A DNA stretch of 55,641 nucleotides from Flavobacterium sp. FEMGT703F (GCA_002786385.1 PGCN01000015.1:1-55641), one strand, 5' to 3'. Positions 7,508-16,490 are shown, counted from the stretch's first letter. Numbers and translations: made by a program. Notes: generated by a model not told the origin, from the sequence alone.

Positions 7508-9169
7508 TTATTTCAATAACTTCAACGATTCTGTTGCGTAACTGTTAGTTGGATCTAAAGCCAATGTTTTGTTGAACAATTCTTTGGCTTTGGCTTTATC
7601 GGTATTGGCATAAAAAGCGGCCATATTGTTGTAAGCTTCAATAAACTTGGCTTTACTTTTAGTCACTTCTGCTTCGCCTTTTGCGGTTACAATATCAATA
7701 TACAATTGATAGTTGGCTGCCATAACATCATCTTTTTCTAATAAATTATTGGTTCTGGCTCTGAATATGTACGCATCTGCCGTGTTAGGTGAAGCTGTAA
7801 TTACATTCCCAAAGGCAACATCTGCTTTTTGCAAAGCTATCGGATCCGGTTTAGCCAAGTCTTTACGAGTATTATCGTAATAAATGGCATTACCTAAATA
7901 GAAATTATCAATTAAATAATTTTTAGAAGTTGGCACAGAAACCGCTACTTCAAATACGGCTGCGGCAGCACCAAAAGCTTTTTGATCGTATAATTTTTTT
8001 CCTAATTCGTTCAAATCGGCCGCTACTAATGGCTCCATGGTTACTGCTTTTTTAATATCTTCAATAGCTGAAGCTAATAACGCAGGATCAATAGTCTTTC
8101 CGTCGGCACTTGCTCCTTTTTTGATTTTAGCTTGACCTAAGTAAATGTAATCTCTTGGGATAACTTTGTTAGCAGTATTGGCGGTATAATCTTGTAAAGC
8201 TTTCAAAGCCGCTTCAAAATTTCCGTTTTCGTAAGCAGAATATCCTAAATATCTTAAAATTCTTGGGTTTACACCATCGAGTTCTTTCATCTTGTTGGCT
8301 TCCAACTCTAAGGCTTTGTAATCTTTAGCCAAGATTAAGAAGTCGGCATGACGCATACGAGACGTGATAGAGTAATCTGTTAAAGTCATGTACTTTTCGT
8401 AAAAACCTAAAGCCTTCTGGATGTTTTCAGTATAAGTTGACGGCACGTTATTGCCCCATAAATAGTAAGTCTCAGCCAACTCGCGGTAAACCGGTCCGTA
8501 ATTAGCGTCAATAGCAATTACTTCGTTGTAAGCTTTAACCGCTTCGGTATAGGCTTTTGCACCTTTCAACAAAACACCCAACTGCATTTTGGCTCTCAAC
8601 AATGTATTGTCGGCTTGGTAAGCATTCCGGTAAGCCACGTAGGCATCGTTTTGATTTTTATCACCATAATAAGCATCACCTAAGGCTAACTGCACTTGAG
8701 CATCATTCGGATTGGCCAATTTGGCTTTGTTTAAGATTTCGATAGCGCTTTTAAAATCAGGTTTATCTGCATTCATATAGGCGCGAGCGATGTAAACATA
8801 CTCTTCTACATCTTTCTTTTTCAAATCTTTAGTCACTAAATCAAATTTAGCTTTGGCTGCCGTTACATTATTCGCATCCAAGTCGATTTGTGCCAAACCG
8901 ATATTGTTGAACTTAGCGCCTTCTGCAGCGGCTAAACCTCTTTGAAAAAAGATAGTAGCAGAATCAGCAATGTTTTGTTTTAAATAAACATTACCTAATA
9001 GAAAAGCAGCCTTACCGTTAGCCGGTTTAGCTTGTATAACAGATTTTAATAACGATTTAGCTTTTTCAAATTGTTCAGCATCAATAGCCTTCTTCGCTGT
9101 TTCCAAATCCTGTGCCTTAGCAACGGTTGTTGCTACTAAGGCTAAGCTGAATATTTTAAACTTGTTCAT
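7508..9169 (-). CDS. Tetratricopeptide-repeat periplasmic/secreted protein
   Basis: A 553-residue protein with a Sec signal peptide (MNKFKIFSLALVATTVAKAQ), then helical repeats through nearly its whole length. TPR signatures are visible in stretches such as PANGKAAFLLGNVYLKQNIADSA, NDAQVQLALGDAYYGDKN and AYNNMAAFYANTDKAKAKELF. It is alanine- and lysine-rich. It is the last gene of the ExbB-ExbD-ExbD-TonB operon, 10 bases after the PstS-like gene, and is followed by a strong terminator. A scaffold role for the TonB complex or its envelope partners is an inference from the operon, not shown by the sequence. Confidence 0.85.
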   Translation of the reverse strand: MNKFKIFSLALVATTVAKAQDLETAKKAIDAEQFEKAKSLLKSVIQAKPANGKAAFLLGNVYLKQNIADSATIFFQRGLAAAEGAKFNNIGLAQIDLDANNVTAAKAKFDLVTKDLKKKDVEEYVYIARAYMNADKPDFKSAIEILNKAKLANPNDAQVQLALGDAYYGDKNQNDAYVAYRNAYQADNTLLRAKMQLGVLLKGAKAYTEAVKAYNEVIAIDANYGPVYRELAETYYLWGNNVPSTYTENIQKALGFYEKYMTLTDYSITSRMRHADFLILAKDYKALELEANKMKELDGVNPRILRYLGYSAYENGNFEAALKALQDYTANTANKVIPRDYIYLGQAKIKKGASADGKTIDPALLASAIEDIKKAVTMEPLVAADLNELGKKLYDQKAFGAAAAVFEVAVSVPTSKNYLIDNFYLGNAIYYDNTRKDLAKPDPIALQKADVAFGNVITASPNTADAYIFRARTNNLLEKDDVMAANYQLYIDIVTAKGEAEVTKSKAKFIEAYNNMAAFYANTDKAKAKELFNKTLALDPTNSYATESLKLLK

Positions 9170-9179
9170 CTTGCAATTT

Positions 9180-10106
9180 TTAATTTTTATCTTTAGTTAT
9201 TTTGTTTCTAATCATAATTTTTCGGGAAGGAACACGCTCAGGAACCAAACCTGATTTTAAAATAATGCGTTGACCTCTTTCACCTCCTAAGAAGGAAGCA
9301 AAGCCCATTCCTAATCCGGAATATCCTTGACAATTCACGAAGTACAAATGGCGTGCCAAAGGATATTTACCTTGTGCAAGATTGTCTTGTGTTGGGAACG
9401 CGAAAGTAGCAGCATTGGTATCTTTTACCCCAAGAACATTGACTTTATCAACAGATTCCTGCAAATCCAACGGCGGTTGAAAAATCCAATTAATCCCAAC
9501 AACACCAATCATTCCATCGTGCTCGGCCACATACTTAATGACTTCCTGATTGGTTTTAAGAGAAAATACATTTTTTTGATTGTTTACCGGAATACCGACT
9601 AAATCCGACAGGTAACGAACCGTACTGGAGTTAGCATTATCAAATACCAATCCTTTGATTGAGTTGATGGATTTGCCATTGATGAAATCGATAACATCCT
9701 GCAGCTCAATAAGGGTATCATTAGAAGTTTTACTTCTGATTAAAGCAACAGCATCGGTTGCAAATGGTGTAATTTTAGGATTGATTTTTTTAGCCTGAAA
9801 AGCGTTAAGCTCTTCTTTGGTTAAATTTCTGGTCAATACCGCAATGGCCGCTGTGTCGTTAAACATAGCGTTTAAAACTTCATTCTCAGATTTGGGCACC
9901 AACTGCAACTTGGCATTGTATTGGGTTTCAAAAACGGCTTGCTCATCTTCGATTATGGGCAAAATCGATTCGTCTACATAAATTGTAGCCTTACCTTCAA
10001 TAATAGTATCCACTGACTCCTCTGATTTCTTTTGACAAGAAAAAACAAAAAGCAGGGTTAAAAGAAAAAAACCAACTACGGTTTTAGCTACTTTATTCAT
10101 CATCAT
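9180..10106 (-). CDS. PstS-like substrate-binding lipoprotein
   Basis: A 308-residue lipoprotein (lipid Cys24 in LLFVFSCQKK) of the type 2 periplasmic-binding / PstS phosphate-binding superfamily. Family features include the early ITVYVDES-like segment (ATIYVDESILPIIEDEQAVFE), AVLTRNLTKEEL, ATDAVALI, DVIDFINGK and the late YPLARHLYFV. No phosphate ABC transporter genes are nearby. Instead it sits inside the TonB operon, its start overlapping the preceding small gene by 14 bases. The ligand is unknown; phosphate is a guess from the family. Three consecutive ATG codons (10106, 10103, 10100) make the exact start uncertain. Confidence 0.85.
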   Translation of the reverse strand: MMMNKVAKTVVGFFLLTLLFVFSCQKKSEESVDTIIEGKATIYVDESILPIIEDEQAVFETQYNAKLQLVPKSENEVLNAMFNDTAAIAVLTRNLTKEELNAFQAKKINPKITPFATDAVALIRSKTSNDTLIELQDVIDFINGKSINSIKGLVFDNANSSTVRYLSDLVGIPVNNQKNVFSLKTNQEVIKYVAEHDGMIGVVGINWIFQPPLDLQESVDKVNVLGVKDTNAATFAFPTQDNLAQGKYPLARHLYFVNCQGYSGLGMGFASFLGGERGQRIILKSGLVPERVPSRKIMIRNKITKDKN

Positions 10107-10335
10107 TATTGTTTAAACGTTTGACCTGAGTTGTAAAACGTATAAATCCGAAAATTATTATCAAACAACCTACTATAAGCTGTAAATTATTAGGCAAATT
10201 TAACTTTAACTTGTCCCAAAATAAAAGGAGTGATCCTAAAAAACAAAAGGCTAAAAAGTTCAATAAGCTAATAACGAGAAGAAATCGCTCTTTAAGCGAT
10301 TTCTTCTTGAAATTTTGTATGAAATTTGAAATCAT
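10093..10335 (-). CDS. Small two-pass membrane protein in the TonB operon
   Basis: An 80-residue protein that I do not recognise by family. It has a basic N-terminus (MISNFIQNFKKKSLKERF), two hydrophobic segments (about 18-41 and 51-68) and a polar tail. It starts immediately after the stop of tonB and overlaps the PstS-like gene by 14 bases, so it is clearly cotranscribed and probably translationally coupled. A membrane-tethering role within the TonB complex is possible but only inferred from position. Confidence 0.75.
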   Translation of the reverse strand: MISNFIQNFKKKSLKERFLLVISLLNFLAFCFLGSLLLFWDKLKLNLPNNLQLIVGCLIIIFGFIRFTTQVKRLNNNDDE

Positions 10336-11127
10336 TTATTCGGCTGACTGGATTGAAATCGGCAACGAGTACAATACCCTTACCTTTTTACCATTCTGTT
10401 CACCCGGATTCCATTTAGGACAAGATTTTAAAACTCTGATGGCTTCTTTTCCGGTTCCGTATCCAATATCTCTTAATACTTTAATATCTGTTAACGAACC
10501 ATCTTTCTCAACTACGAAAGTTACAAAAATCTTCCCTTTCAATCCTTCTTCTTCAGGAACTTGGAAGTTTTTACCGATAAACTTGTAAAACTTCTCTAAA
10601 CCTCCAGGGAAATCTGGCTTAACCTCGATACCGGCTGTGTTATAGATGTTGTTATCTTCTTCTACCACTTGGCTCGGTCCTGTTCCCGCGTCTTCTAAAG
10701 TTAGCGGAGCATCCGGATCTCCTTTGATGGTTTCATCACCAAGTTTTTTATCCTTGATTTCTTCCATTTTAGGCGGTTCTTCCACAATCTCTTCTGTTTT
10801 CGCAACTACCGGTTTCACAAATTTTACTTGATCTACTTTTGGCGGTGGCGGTGGCGGTGGCGGTAAGTCTTTAGGTTGCTCTTCTTTAGGCGGCAACTTA
10901 ATCGTTACAATTTTTTTGTCTAAACTGGCATCTTCATCAGAGCTGTCCGGAATCAAATCCGCAATTAACGGAGAAGCCACGGCAACACCAAAAATGAAAG
11001 CCCCTATCAGTAGTGAACGCAAAGTAGTTTTTGGGTTTTCTTTTCGCAACTCATAAGCACCATAGGCTTTATTACGTCCCTCAAAAACGATGTCTATCCA
11101 CTGTCTTTTTAATAAGTCTAATTTCAT
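10336..11127 (-). CDS. tonB: Energy transducer TonB
   Basis: TonB passes proton-motive-force energy from the inner membrane to outer-membrane receptors. The 263-residue protein has a cytoplasmic N-terminus (FEGRNKAYGAYELRKENP, the usual Bacteroidetes form), one membrane helix at about 37-58, a proline-rich stretch with eight consecutive prolines near residue 90 and an acidic/Pro linker, and a C-terminal TonB domain at about 170-260 (DFPGGLEKFYKFIGKNF, GKIFVTFVVEKDGSLTDI, LKSCPKWNPG). It follows two exbD genes and an exbB gene, so the energising complex is encoded as one operon. Confidence 0.95.
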   Translation of the reverse strand: MKLDLLKRQWIDIVFEGRNKAYGAYELRKENPKTTLRSLLIGAFIFGVAVASPLIADLIPDSSDEDASLDKKIVTIKLPPKEEQPKDLPPPPPPPPKVDQVKFVKPVVAKTEEIVEEPPKMEEIKDKKLGDETIKGDPDAPLTLEDAGTGPSQVVEEDNNIYNTAGIEVKPDFPGGLEKFYKFIGKNFQVPEEEGLKGKIFVTFVVEKDGSLTDIKVLRDIGYGTGKEAIRVLKSCPKWNPGEQNGKKVRVLYSLPISIQSAE

Positions 11128-11158
11128 TGTTTTACTTTTTAAAGATTAGTACAAGACA

Positions 11159-11725
11159 TTACTTGTTCATTTCATCTACTAGTTTTTGCTCTTCAGGAGT
11201 GATATCGTTTACAATAGCATACGTTGGAACGTCGCAAATTGCCATCTCATCTAAAATATCAACTAAGTTTCTGTACGTGGCTTTTTTAGTAGGCTTAATA
11301 ATTACAATCAATCCTTTCTTTTTATCGCCAGTTACTTGTGGAATCGAAGCTACTCTTTTTAAAATTTCTTTTCTGATTCCGTTTTTACCATACACTGCAT
11401 CGGTTGGTGCTCCTCCCGGTTCAGGACTTTCTAACAAACCGTGAAACCATTTGATTTTGTTGTCTTTCCCCATGATGATAGTCACGGTTCTTCTTTGATC
11501 AACTTTAATATCCGTTTTCGGTTCATCTTTATCTTCTTTATCCGGCAAACCTAAATCCATAGATTGTGGTTTGGATAGTGACGTGGTTAACATAAAGAAA
11601 GTAATCAATAAGAACGCTAAGTCCACCATTGCGGTAAGGTCTACCTTGGCATTGGATTTTTTACTTCTTACCTTTTTACTGCCTTTTTTGCCGCCGCCAC
11701 TGTCGCCGGTATTTAATTCAGCCAT
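11159..11725 (-). CDS. exbD: ExbD/TolR biopolymer transport protein (second copy)
   Basis: A 188-residue ExbD with a long basic N-terminus (GGGKKGSKKVRSKKS), one transmembrane helix containing the proton-path aspartate in AMVDLAFLLITFF (Asp35), and a periplasmic domain ending in TPEEQKLVDEMNK. It differs from the first ExbD in length and in the periplasmic part. Two different ExbD subunits next to one ExbB are common in Bacteroidetes TonB operons and could form a mixed dimer. The gap to tonB is 31 bases. Confidence 0.92.
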   Translation of the reverse strand: MAELNTGDSGGGKKGSKKVRSKKSNAKVDLTAMVDLAFLLITFFMLTTSLSKPQSMDLGLPDKEDKDEPKTDIKVDQRRTVTIIMGKDNKIKWFHGLLESPEPGGAPTDAVYGKNGIRKEILKRVASIPQVTGDKKKGLIVIIKPTKKATYRNLVDILDEMAICDVPTYAIVNDITPEEQKLVDEMNK

Positions 11726-11743
11726 TTTGTACTGTTATTAATA

Positions 11744-12373
11744 TTAATAATCTTTTCCTCTTAAACCAGTAACTAAATTAAAGCTATTGATTTTTTGGTC
11801 CTGTAGTATATCCATCACTCTTTTGATTTGAGGATATAACTCTTTAGCATCGCCTTTGATAGCAAATTGAAGTTCTTTATCAGCACCTTCATCTATATTT
11901 GCTTTTCTTGCGCCTTGTATCCAATCTTGTAATTGATTGTTGATAGAATCACATGGAATCCCTGATTGTACTCCTTTTTTCACTCTATCCGAAGCTTTCA
12001 TAGCCAGTAATGCTTTTAAACCTTCTATAGGAACTCCAAACTCATCCACTAATGCGAATTGCGCTTTTTCTTCCTCTGTGAAAGTTACATTATATTTCTG
12101 AGCCATATAATCCAAAGCACCCGAACGGATAGCTCTGTCTTTCATTCCATAAAATACTTGTTCTTTACCCTCACTTTTCCCTACAGTAATCATTACTAAT
12201 CCGGTTTCCGGCAATTTAGTTTGAACTGTTGAAGATGGTGTGTCCACCGGTAACGGCTCAGGCATTTTTGCCGTTGCTGTTAAGATAAAGAAGGTAAGTA
12301 AAAGGAAAGCTACGTCACACATCGCCGTCATGTCGATGGCTCCTGCCGCCTTATGAGATTTTACTTTAGCCAT
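11744..12373 (-). CDS. exbD: ExbD/TolR biopolymer transport protein (first copy)
   Basis: A 209-residue ExbD homologue. The single membrane helix carries the conserved proton-path aspartate in AMCDVAFLLLTFF (Asp20). The periplasmic part is longer than in typical ExbD and contains an extra region around residues 70-130 (YGMKDRAIRSGALDYMAQK, FALVDEFGVPIEGLKALL). It ends with the ExbD-like VMDILQDQKINSFNLVTGL. It lies 42 bases after exbB and 18 bases before the second exbD. Confidence 0.92.
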   Translation of the reverse strand: MAKVKSHKAAGAIDMTAMCDVAFLLLTFFILTATAKMPEPLPVDTPSSTVQTKLPETGLVMITVGKSEGKEQVFYGMKDRAIRSGALDYMAQKYNVTFTEEEKAQFALVDEFGVPIEGLKALLAMKASDRVKKGVQSGIPCDSINNQLQDWIQGARKANIDEGADKELQFAIKGDAKELYPQIKRVMDILQDQKINSFNLVTGLRGKDY

Positions 12374-12415
12374 TTATTTGTTTTATTAAGTACAATAAGT
12401 TTTTCAACTATTGTA

Positions 12416-13237
12416 TTATGATTTTAAACTTCCTCTGAATTTTCTGTATGTGTTCACAATAGTAGAACCTGCCTCATCGATAGAGTAAGTTAACGTATCA
12501 ATTTTAGAAGTAAAGAAGTTGTAAGTGATGATCGCTAAAGCTGAAGTAGAGATACCTGTAGCAGTGTTGATCAAGGCCTCAGAAATACCGTTTGCTAACG
12601 CTGCTTGGTCAGGAGTACCTGCAGAAGCTAACGCACCAAACGCTTTAATCATACCGGTTACAGTTCCTAACAACCCTGCTAAAGTTCCTAAAGCTACTAA
12701 TGTTGACAAGATAGTCATGTTTTTCTCTAACATCGGCATTTCTAATGAGGTAGCTTCTTCGATTTCTTTGTGGATAGTTTCAGCAGCTTCTTCGCTTGTA
12801 AATCCTTCTTTTTTAACTTCTTGGTATTTTACCAATGCCGCTTTAATTGAGTTAGCTACAGAACCTTGTTGTTTGTCACAAGCTGTGATAGCGTCATCAA
12901 TGTTACCAGCTTTTACACTAGCTTGTACATTTCTCATGAAAGTATCTAAGTTTCCTTTTCCACCTGCTTTAGTGATTACAAAGAAACGCTCAATTGAAAA
13001 CACGATTACCATCAAAAACAATCCCATCAAAACAGGTACAATCGGACCTCCTTTGTATACCATTGCTAAATAGTTACCAGGTAGTGGGTGACCTGTATTT
13101 ACACCACCTTCAAAGTTAGAACCTGCACCCATGATGAAGTTCCAAATAATCCAACCAACAAAAATACATGCTACAATGATGATTCCAGACATCATCCCTA
13201 AACCGTTTGAACCAGATTCTTTTTTAACGTTTGCCAT
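12416..13237 (-). CDS. exbB: ExbB/MotA/TolQ proton channel protein
   Basis: A 273-residue ExbB/TolQ-family inner-membrane protein and the first gene of the TonB operon. It has membrane segments near residues 14-37 and 65-85, and two more in the second half. The family core MTILSTLVALGTLAGLLGTVTGMIKAFG, with the ISEALINTATGISTSALAIITYNFF block behind it, is clear. It would form the proton-conducting complex with the ExbD pair and power TonB. Codon and base usage match the neighbours. Confidence 0.93.
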   Translation of the reverse strand: MANVKKESGSNGLGMMSGIIIVACIFVGWIIWNFIMGAGSNFEGGVNTGHPLPGNYLAMVYKGGPIVPVLMGLFLMVIVFSIERFFVITKAGGKGNLDTFMRNVQASVKAGNIDDAITACDKQQGSVANSIKAALVKYQEVKKEGFTSEEAAETIHKEIEEATSLEMPMLEKNMTILSTLVALGTLAGLLGTVTGMIKAFGALASAGTPDQAALANGISEALINTATGISTSALAIITYNFFTSKIDTLTYSIDEAGSTIVNTYRKFRGSLKS

Positions 13238-13618
13238 TTTTTTAAATTTTAAAAGTTTTAAATAAATTATAAGTTTTAGTTGTTAATAAACTTGATTAGG
13301 GACAAATTTAATTTTTTACTTGAAATAAAAAAACTTTTTTTGGTTTTAATAACATATCCCAAATCATCGGTTTTAAAGGGTATGAATGTGTTTTAAAACA
13401 ATCCTTAAATAATCAATAAAAATAAGCCTAATTTTCAAGGTTTTAATCATCTTTATATAAGTACAACGCAAAAAATCCTGAAATTGTATTTTTTAACGAA
13501 AACATTTTCGGGAATTTAAAATTATTGCTTTCCTTTATGCAAAAGAGTTAACAACATTTTTCAGGTTTCAAAAAAAAACCTTATTTTGTTTTACCTTTAT
13601 AAAACTACAAATGCAACC
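13238..13618. other. Divergent intergenic region between exbB and the HerA-like gene
   Basis: This 381-base gap holds no convincing gene. It is strongly AT-rich. It contains the exbB -7 element on the minus strand and a near match TACCTTTA at 13592-13599 on the plus strand, 20 bases before the HerA-like start. The middle part (about 13340-13560) shows nothing I can name. Confidence 0.6.
13303..13310 (-). promoter_or_regulatory. -7 element for the exbB-tonB operon
   Basis: Minus-strand TAAATTTG is an exact TAnnTTTG match 66 bases upstream of the exbB start, within very AT-rich DNA. The -33 region is only a T-run. Confidence 0.5.
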
Positions 13619-15142
13619 ATGACTGCAACAGCTGAATTTTCAAAATACACCAACGAGGGCTATCAATTCAAAGGCGAAAGCATTACGCTGGGTGGCGCTA
13701 TGTTTAACGGAGAAGCACTACCGGATACTTTTGTCAAAGTACCATTGAAGACATTAAACCGTCACGGACTCATAGCCGGAGCCACCGGAACGGGTAAAAC
13801 CAAAACCATCCAAGTCCTATCAGAACAATTGTCTTCTTTCGGGATACCTGTCTTGATGATGGACATTAAAGGGGATTTTTCAGGCATTGCCAAAGCAGGT
13901 GAAGAAAAGCCTTTTATCACTGAACGTCACGCTAAAATCAACCTTCCTTACCAACCTGATAGTTTCCCGGTTGAACTGTTGTCGCTTTCCCAACAAAACG
14001 GCGTTAGACTAAGGGCTACTGTCTCTGAATTCGGACCAGTTTTATTTTCCAGAATACTCGATTTGAACGACACCCAAGCCGGTGTTGTCGCTGTTATTTT
14101 TAAATATTGCGATGACAAAAAAATGCCTTTGCTGGATTTGAAAGACATCAAAAAAGTCATCAACTACATCACCGAAGAAGGCAAAGAAGAAATTCAAGAA
14201 CACTACGGCAAAATTTCCACGTCAACCACCGGCATAATTCTGAGAAAAATAATCGAATTAGAACAACAAGGCGGCGATATTTTCTTTGGTGAAAAGTCGT
14301 TTGAAATAGACGATTTAATGCGCATTGATGAAAACGGCAAAGGCTACGTAAACATTCTCCGTTTGACCGATATTCAAGATAAACCGAAGTTATTTTCGAC
14401 CTTCATGCTGAGTTTGTTAGCCGAAATTTACCAACAAATGCCGGAAAAAGGCGATGCCGACCAACCGGAATTGGTGATTTTTATAGATGAAGCACACCTG
14501 ATTTTTAACGAAGCCAGCGATGCCCTACTCGACCAAATCGAAACCATTATTAAACTGATTCGCTCCAAAGGTATCGGTGTGTATTTCATCACCCAAAACC
14601 CTATGGATGTTCCGGCCAGTGTTTTGGCGCAATTGGGACTGAAAATCCAACATGCCTTGAGAGCCTTTACGGCTAAAGACCGCCAAGCCATCAAGCAAAC
14701 TGCCGAAAACTACCCGGTTTCCGATTATTACAAAACAGATGAAGTTTTGACGTCACTCGGAATCGGTGAAGCTTTTGTAACGGCTCTAAACGAAAAAGGA
14801 ATTCCAACTCCGTTAGCCGCGACTATGATGCGCGCCCCTATGAGTCGCATGGATGTTTTAACCGATGTGGAAATAGCAGAAATCAACGCCAAATCGAAAT
14901 TAGTTAAAAAATACGCCGAAGCCATCGACCGCGAAAGCGCCTACGAAATGTTGACGCAAAAAATTGAAGCCGCCAACCAACAGGCCGAAGTTGAGGCTGA
15001 AGCTGAGACAAAACAAGAAGAAAGAAAAAGCAACGAGCCGAGTACTGCGGAAGTCATCGGAAAATCGGTTACTAAAGTGGTAACGAGTGCCACCTTTATT
15101 CGTGGCGTATTCGGAATTTTAAACAAATTATTCCGCAAATAA
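13619..15142 (+). CDS. HerA-like ATPase, DUF853 (helicase HerA-like protein)
   Basis: An ATPase of the FtsK/HerA superfamily, DUF853 type. The start at 13619 (MTATAEFSKY) is chosen over an upstream in-frame ATG because the extra 11 residues match nothing expected. Walker A is GATGTGKT (54-61), Walker B is VIFIDEAHLIF (from residue 287), and the segment GIGVYFITQNPMDVPASVLAQLGLKIQHALRAF is characteristic. The tail is Glu/Gln-rich. Members may act on DNA ends or move polymers, but the role of DUF853 proteins is not established. The next gene starts inside its stop codon (TAATG). Confidence 0.88.
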   Translation: MTATAEFSKYTNEGYQFKGESITLGGAMFNGEALPDTFVKVPLKTLNRHGLIAGATGTGKTKTIQVLSEQLSSFGIPVLMMDIKGDFSGIAKAGEEKPFITERHAKINLPYQPDSFPVELLSLSQQNGVRLRATVSEFGPVLFSRILDLNDTQAGVVAVIFKYCDDKKMPLLDLKDIKKVINYITEEGKEEIQEHYGKISTSTTGIILRKIIELEQQGGDIFFGEKSFEIDDLMRIDENGKGYVNILRLTDIQDKPKLFSTFMLSLLAEIYQQMPEKGDADQPELVIFIDEAHLIFNEASDALLDQIETIIKLIRSKGIGVYFITQNPMDVPASVLAQLGLKIQHALRAFTAKDRQAIKQTAENYPVSDYYKTDEVLTSLGIGEAFVTALNEKGIPTPLAATMMRAPMSRMDVLTDVEIAEINAKSKLVKKYAEAIDRESAYEMLTQKIEAANQQAEVEAEAETKQEERKSNEPSTAEVIGKSVTKVVTSATFIRGVFGILNKLFRK

Positions 15143-15510
15143 TGAAGTCGTTTTTAACTATAGGACTATTAATATTGTCGAATGTTTTTATGACCTTGGC
15201 TTGGTACGGACATCTCAAATTTAAAGAGTTGAAATGGTTTGAAAACGCCGGATTGATTACCATCATTTTAATCAGTTGGGGATTGGCTTTGTTTGAATAT
15301 TGCTTTCAGGTTCCCGCCAACAAAATAGGTTTTCAAGGCAACGGCGGACCGTTTTCACTGATGCAATTAAAAGTCATACAAGAAGTGATTACCCTTATCA
15401 TTTTTGTGATTTTTTCACTGCTGTTTTTCAAAAACGAAACCTTTAGATGGAATCATGCCGTTGGGTTTGTATTTCTGATATTGGCCGTTTATTTTATCTT
15501 TAAAAAATAA
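15142..15510 (+). CDS. DMT-superfamily DUF486 membrane protein
   Basis: A 122-residue protein of the DUF486 family, which is distantly related to drug/metabolite transporters. It has four hydrophobic helices (about 3-22, 34-52, 77-95, 103-120). The central GLALFEYCFQVPANKIGF and the FSLMQLKVIQEVITLIIF stretches are diagnostic. The substrate is not known. Its ATG overlaps the TAA of the HerA-like gene, so translation is coupled. It is followed by an NTF2-like gene after 7 bases. Confidence 0.9.
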   Translation: MKSFLTIGLLILSNVFMTLAWYGHLKFKELKWFENAGLITIILISWGLALFEYCFQVPANKIGFQGNGGPFSLMQLKVIQEVITLIIFVIFSLLFFKNETFRWNHAVGFVFLILAVYFIFKK

Positions 15511-15517
15511 TTAAACT

Positions 15518-15967
15518 ATGAAAAAAATAGCCTTAACGCTCTTAACGGTTGCCTTTTTTAGTTGTAACAAAAAAGAAGTTATAACCCAAGTTGATTTAGA
15601 ACCTTTCAAGAAAGAAGTTTTAAAAGCGGAAGAAGATTTCAAAACCATGGCGCAAACCAAAGGTATCCCGGAAGCGTTTTATACATTTGCCGACAGTAAC
15701 GCAGTCATCAAACGCGAAAACGACACACTCATTATCGGCAAAGAAAACATCAAATTGTACTACAGCGATCAAAAATACCAATCAGCTAAAGTAACTTGGA
15801 CACCTAATCATGTAGACGTTTCCAACGACGGCACTATGGGGTATACTTATGGCAACTACGTCTGGTCTATCAAAGATTTTCAAGGCAAAGAACGCGAATT
15901 CAAAGGTGTTTTTCATACCGTTTGGAAAAAGCAAAGTGACGGCAGCTGGAAATATACTTGGGATTAA
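15518..15967 (+). CDS. NTF2-like (DUF4440/SnoaL-type) lipoprotein
   Basis: A 149-residue protein with a lipoprotein signal (MKKIALTLLTVAFFSC, lipid Cys16). The rest fits the NTF2-like cone fold: an N-terminal helix (EVLKAEEDFKTMAQTKG), AFYTFADSNAVIKRENDTLIIGKENI, and ending FHTVWKKQSDGSWKYTWD, which is typical of DUF4440 proteins. Members bind small ligands or act as isomerases; no catalytic role can be assigned here. It is probably cotranscribed with the DUF486 and cupin genes. Confidence 0.85.
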   Translation: MKKIALTLLTVAFFSCNKKEVITQVDLEPFKKEVLKAEEDFKTMAQTKGIPEAFYTFADSNAVIKRENDTLIIGKENIKLYYSDQKYQSAKVTWTPNHVDVSNDGTMGYTYGNYVWSIKDFQGKEREFKGVFHTVWKKQSDGSWKYTWD

Positions 15968-15981
15968 TTTCAACAAAGATT

Positions 15982-16347
15982 ATGAGTAAATATTTTATCC
16001 AAAAAAATCCTTTTGTGGTACCAACCACCGACGGAAAACTAATAGAAGAGCACCACGGAAAAGCCGCAACTGCTAACAATGACATTTCCATCGCTCACAT
16101 GGTTGCACCTCCACATTGGAGCGAACCTTTTCAAACACCGGAGTTTGACGAATATACCTATATAATCTCCGGAAAAAAGCAGTTTATTATTGAAGATGAA
16201 ACCGTAATCTTGGAAGCCGGTCAATCCATCAAAATTGAAAAAAACACCCGAGTACAATATTCCAATCCGTTTGACGAACCTTGTGAATATATTGCGATTT
16301 GCCAACCGGCATTCGATTTTACCAAAGTTCATCGGGAAACAGAATAA
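15982..16347 (+). CDS. Cupin-domain protein
   Basis: A single-domain cupin of about 121 residues. The start ATG at 15982 (MSKYFIQKNPF) is preferred over an upstream in-frame ATG that lies inside the preceding gene. The cupin motifs are PEFDEYTYIISGKKQFIIEDE (motif 1 region) and the later NPFDEPCEYIAICQPAF. Classical metal-binding histidines are not obvious in motif 1, so it may be a non-catalytic sensor or binding cupin. It ends a short plus-strand run and faces the kynurenine monooxygenase gene across repeat copy B. Confidence 0.8.
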   Translation: MSKYFIQKNPFVVPTTDGKLIEEHHGKAATANNDISIAHMVAPPHWSEPFQTPEFDEYTYIISGKKQFIIEDETVILEAGQSIKIEKNTRVQYSNPFDEPCEYIAICQPAFDFTKVHRETE

Positions 16348-16349
16348 GC

Positions 16350-16483
16350 CCTAGCCCGGATGGCAGCGGCATCCTTTTTACGTCAGTTCGAGTTTTTGTT
16401 TTGTTTCTCGAGGCATTCGAGAAGCGAAACAAAAGTATCGAGAACAAGTAAAAAGATAGAGCGCACAGCCGGAAATAGCTCCC
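16350..16483 (+). repeat. Intergenic palindromic element, copy B (long form)
   Basis: It begins CTAGCCCGGATGGCAGCG, continues with ATCCTTTTTACG and TCAGTTCGAG, and ends AAAAAGATAGAGCGCACAGC...GGAAATAGCTCC. An inner palindrome GTTTC-TCGA...TCGA-GAAGC lies in the middle. It shares both ends and internal blocks (CAGTTCGAGT, GTATCGAGAAC) with copy A. It again lies between two convergent genes. Confidence 0.8.
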
Positions 16484-16490
16484 ATAAAAC

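Noticed and set aside
10211..10588. 125-codon plus-strand frame opposite tonB and the small membrane gene
   Set aside because: Antisense shadow of genes with clear family motifs.
12525..13073. 182-codon plus-strand frame opposite exbB
   Set aside because: It is the antisense shadow of a highly conserved ExbB coding sequence.
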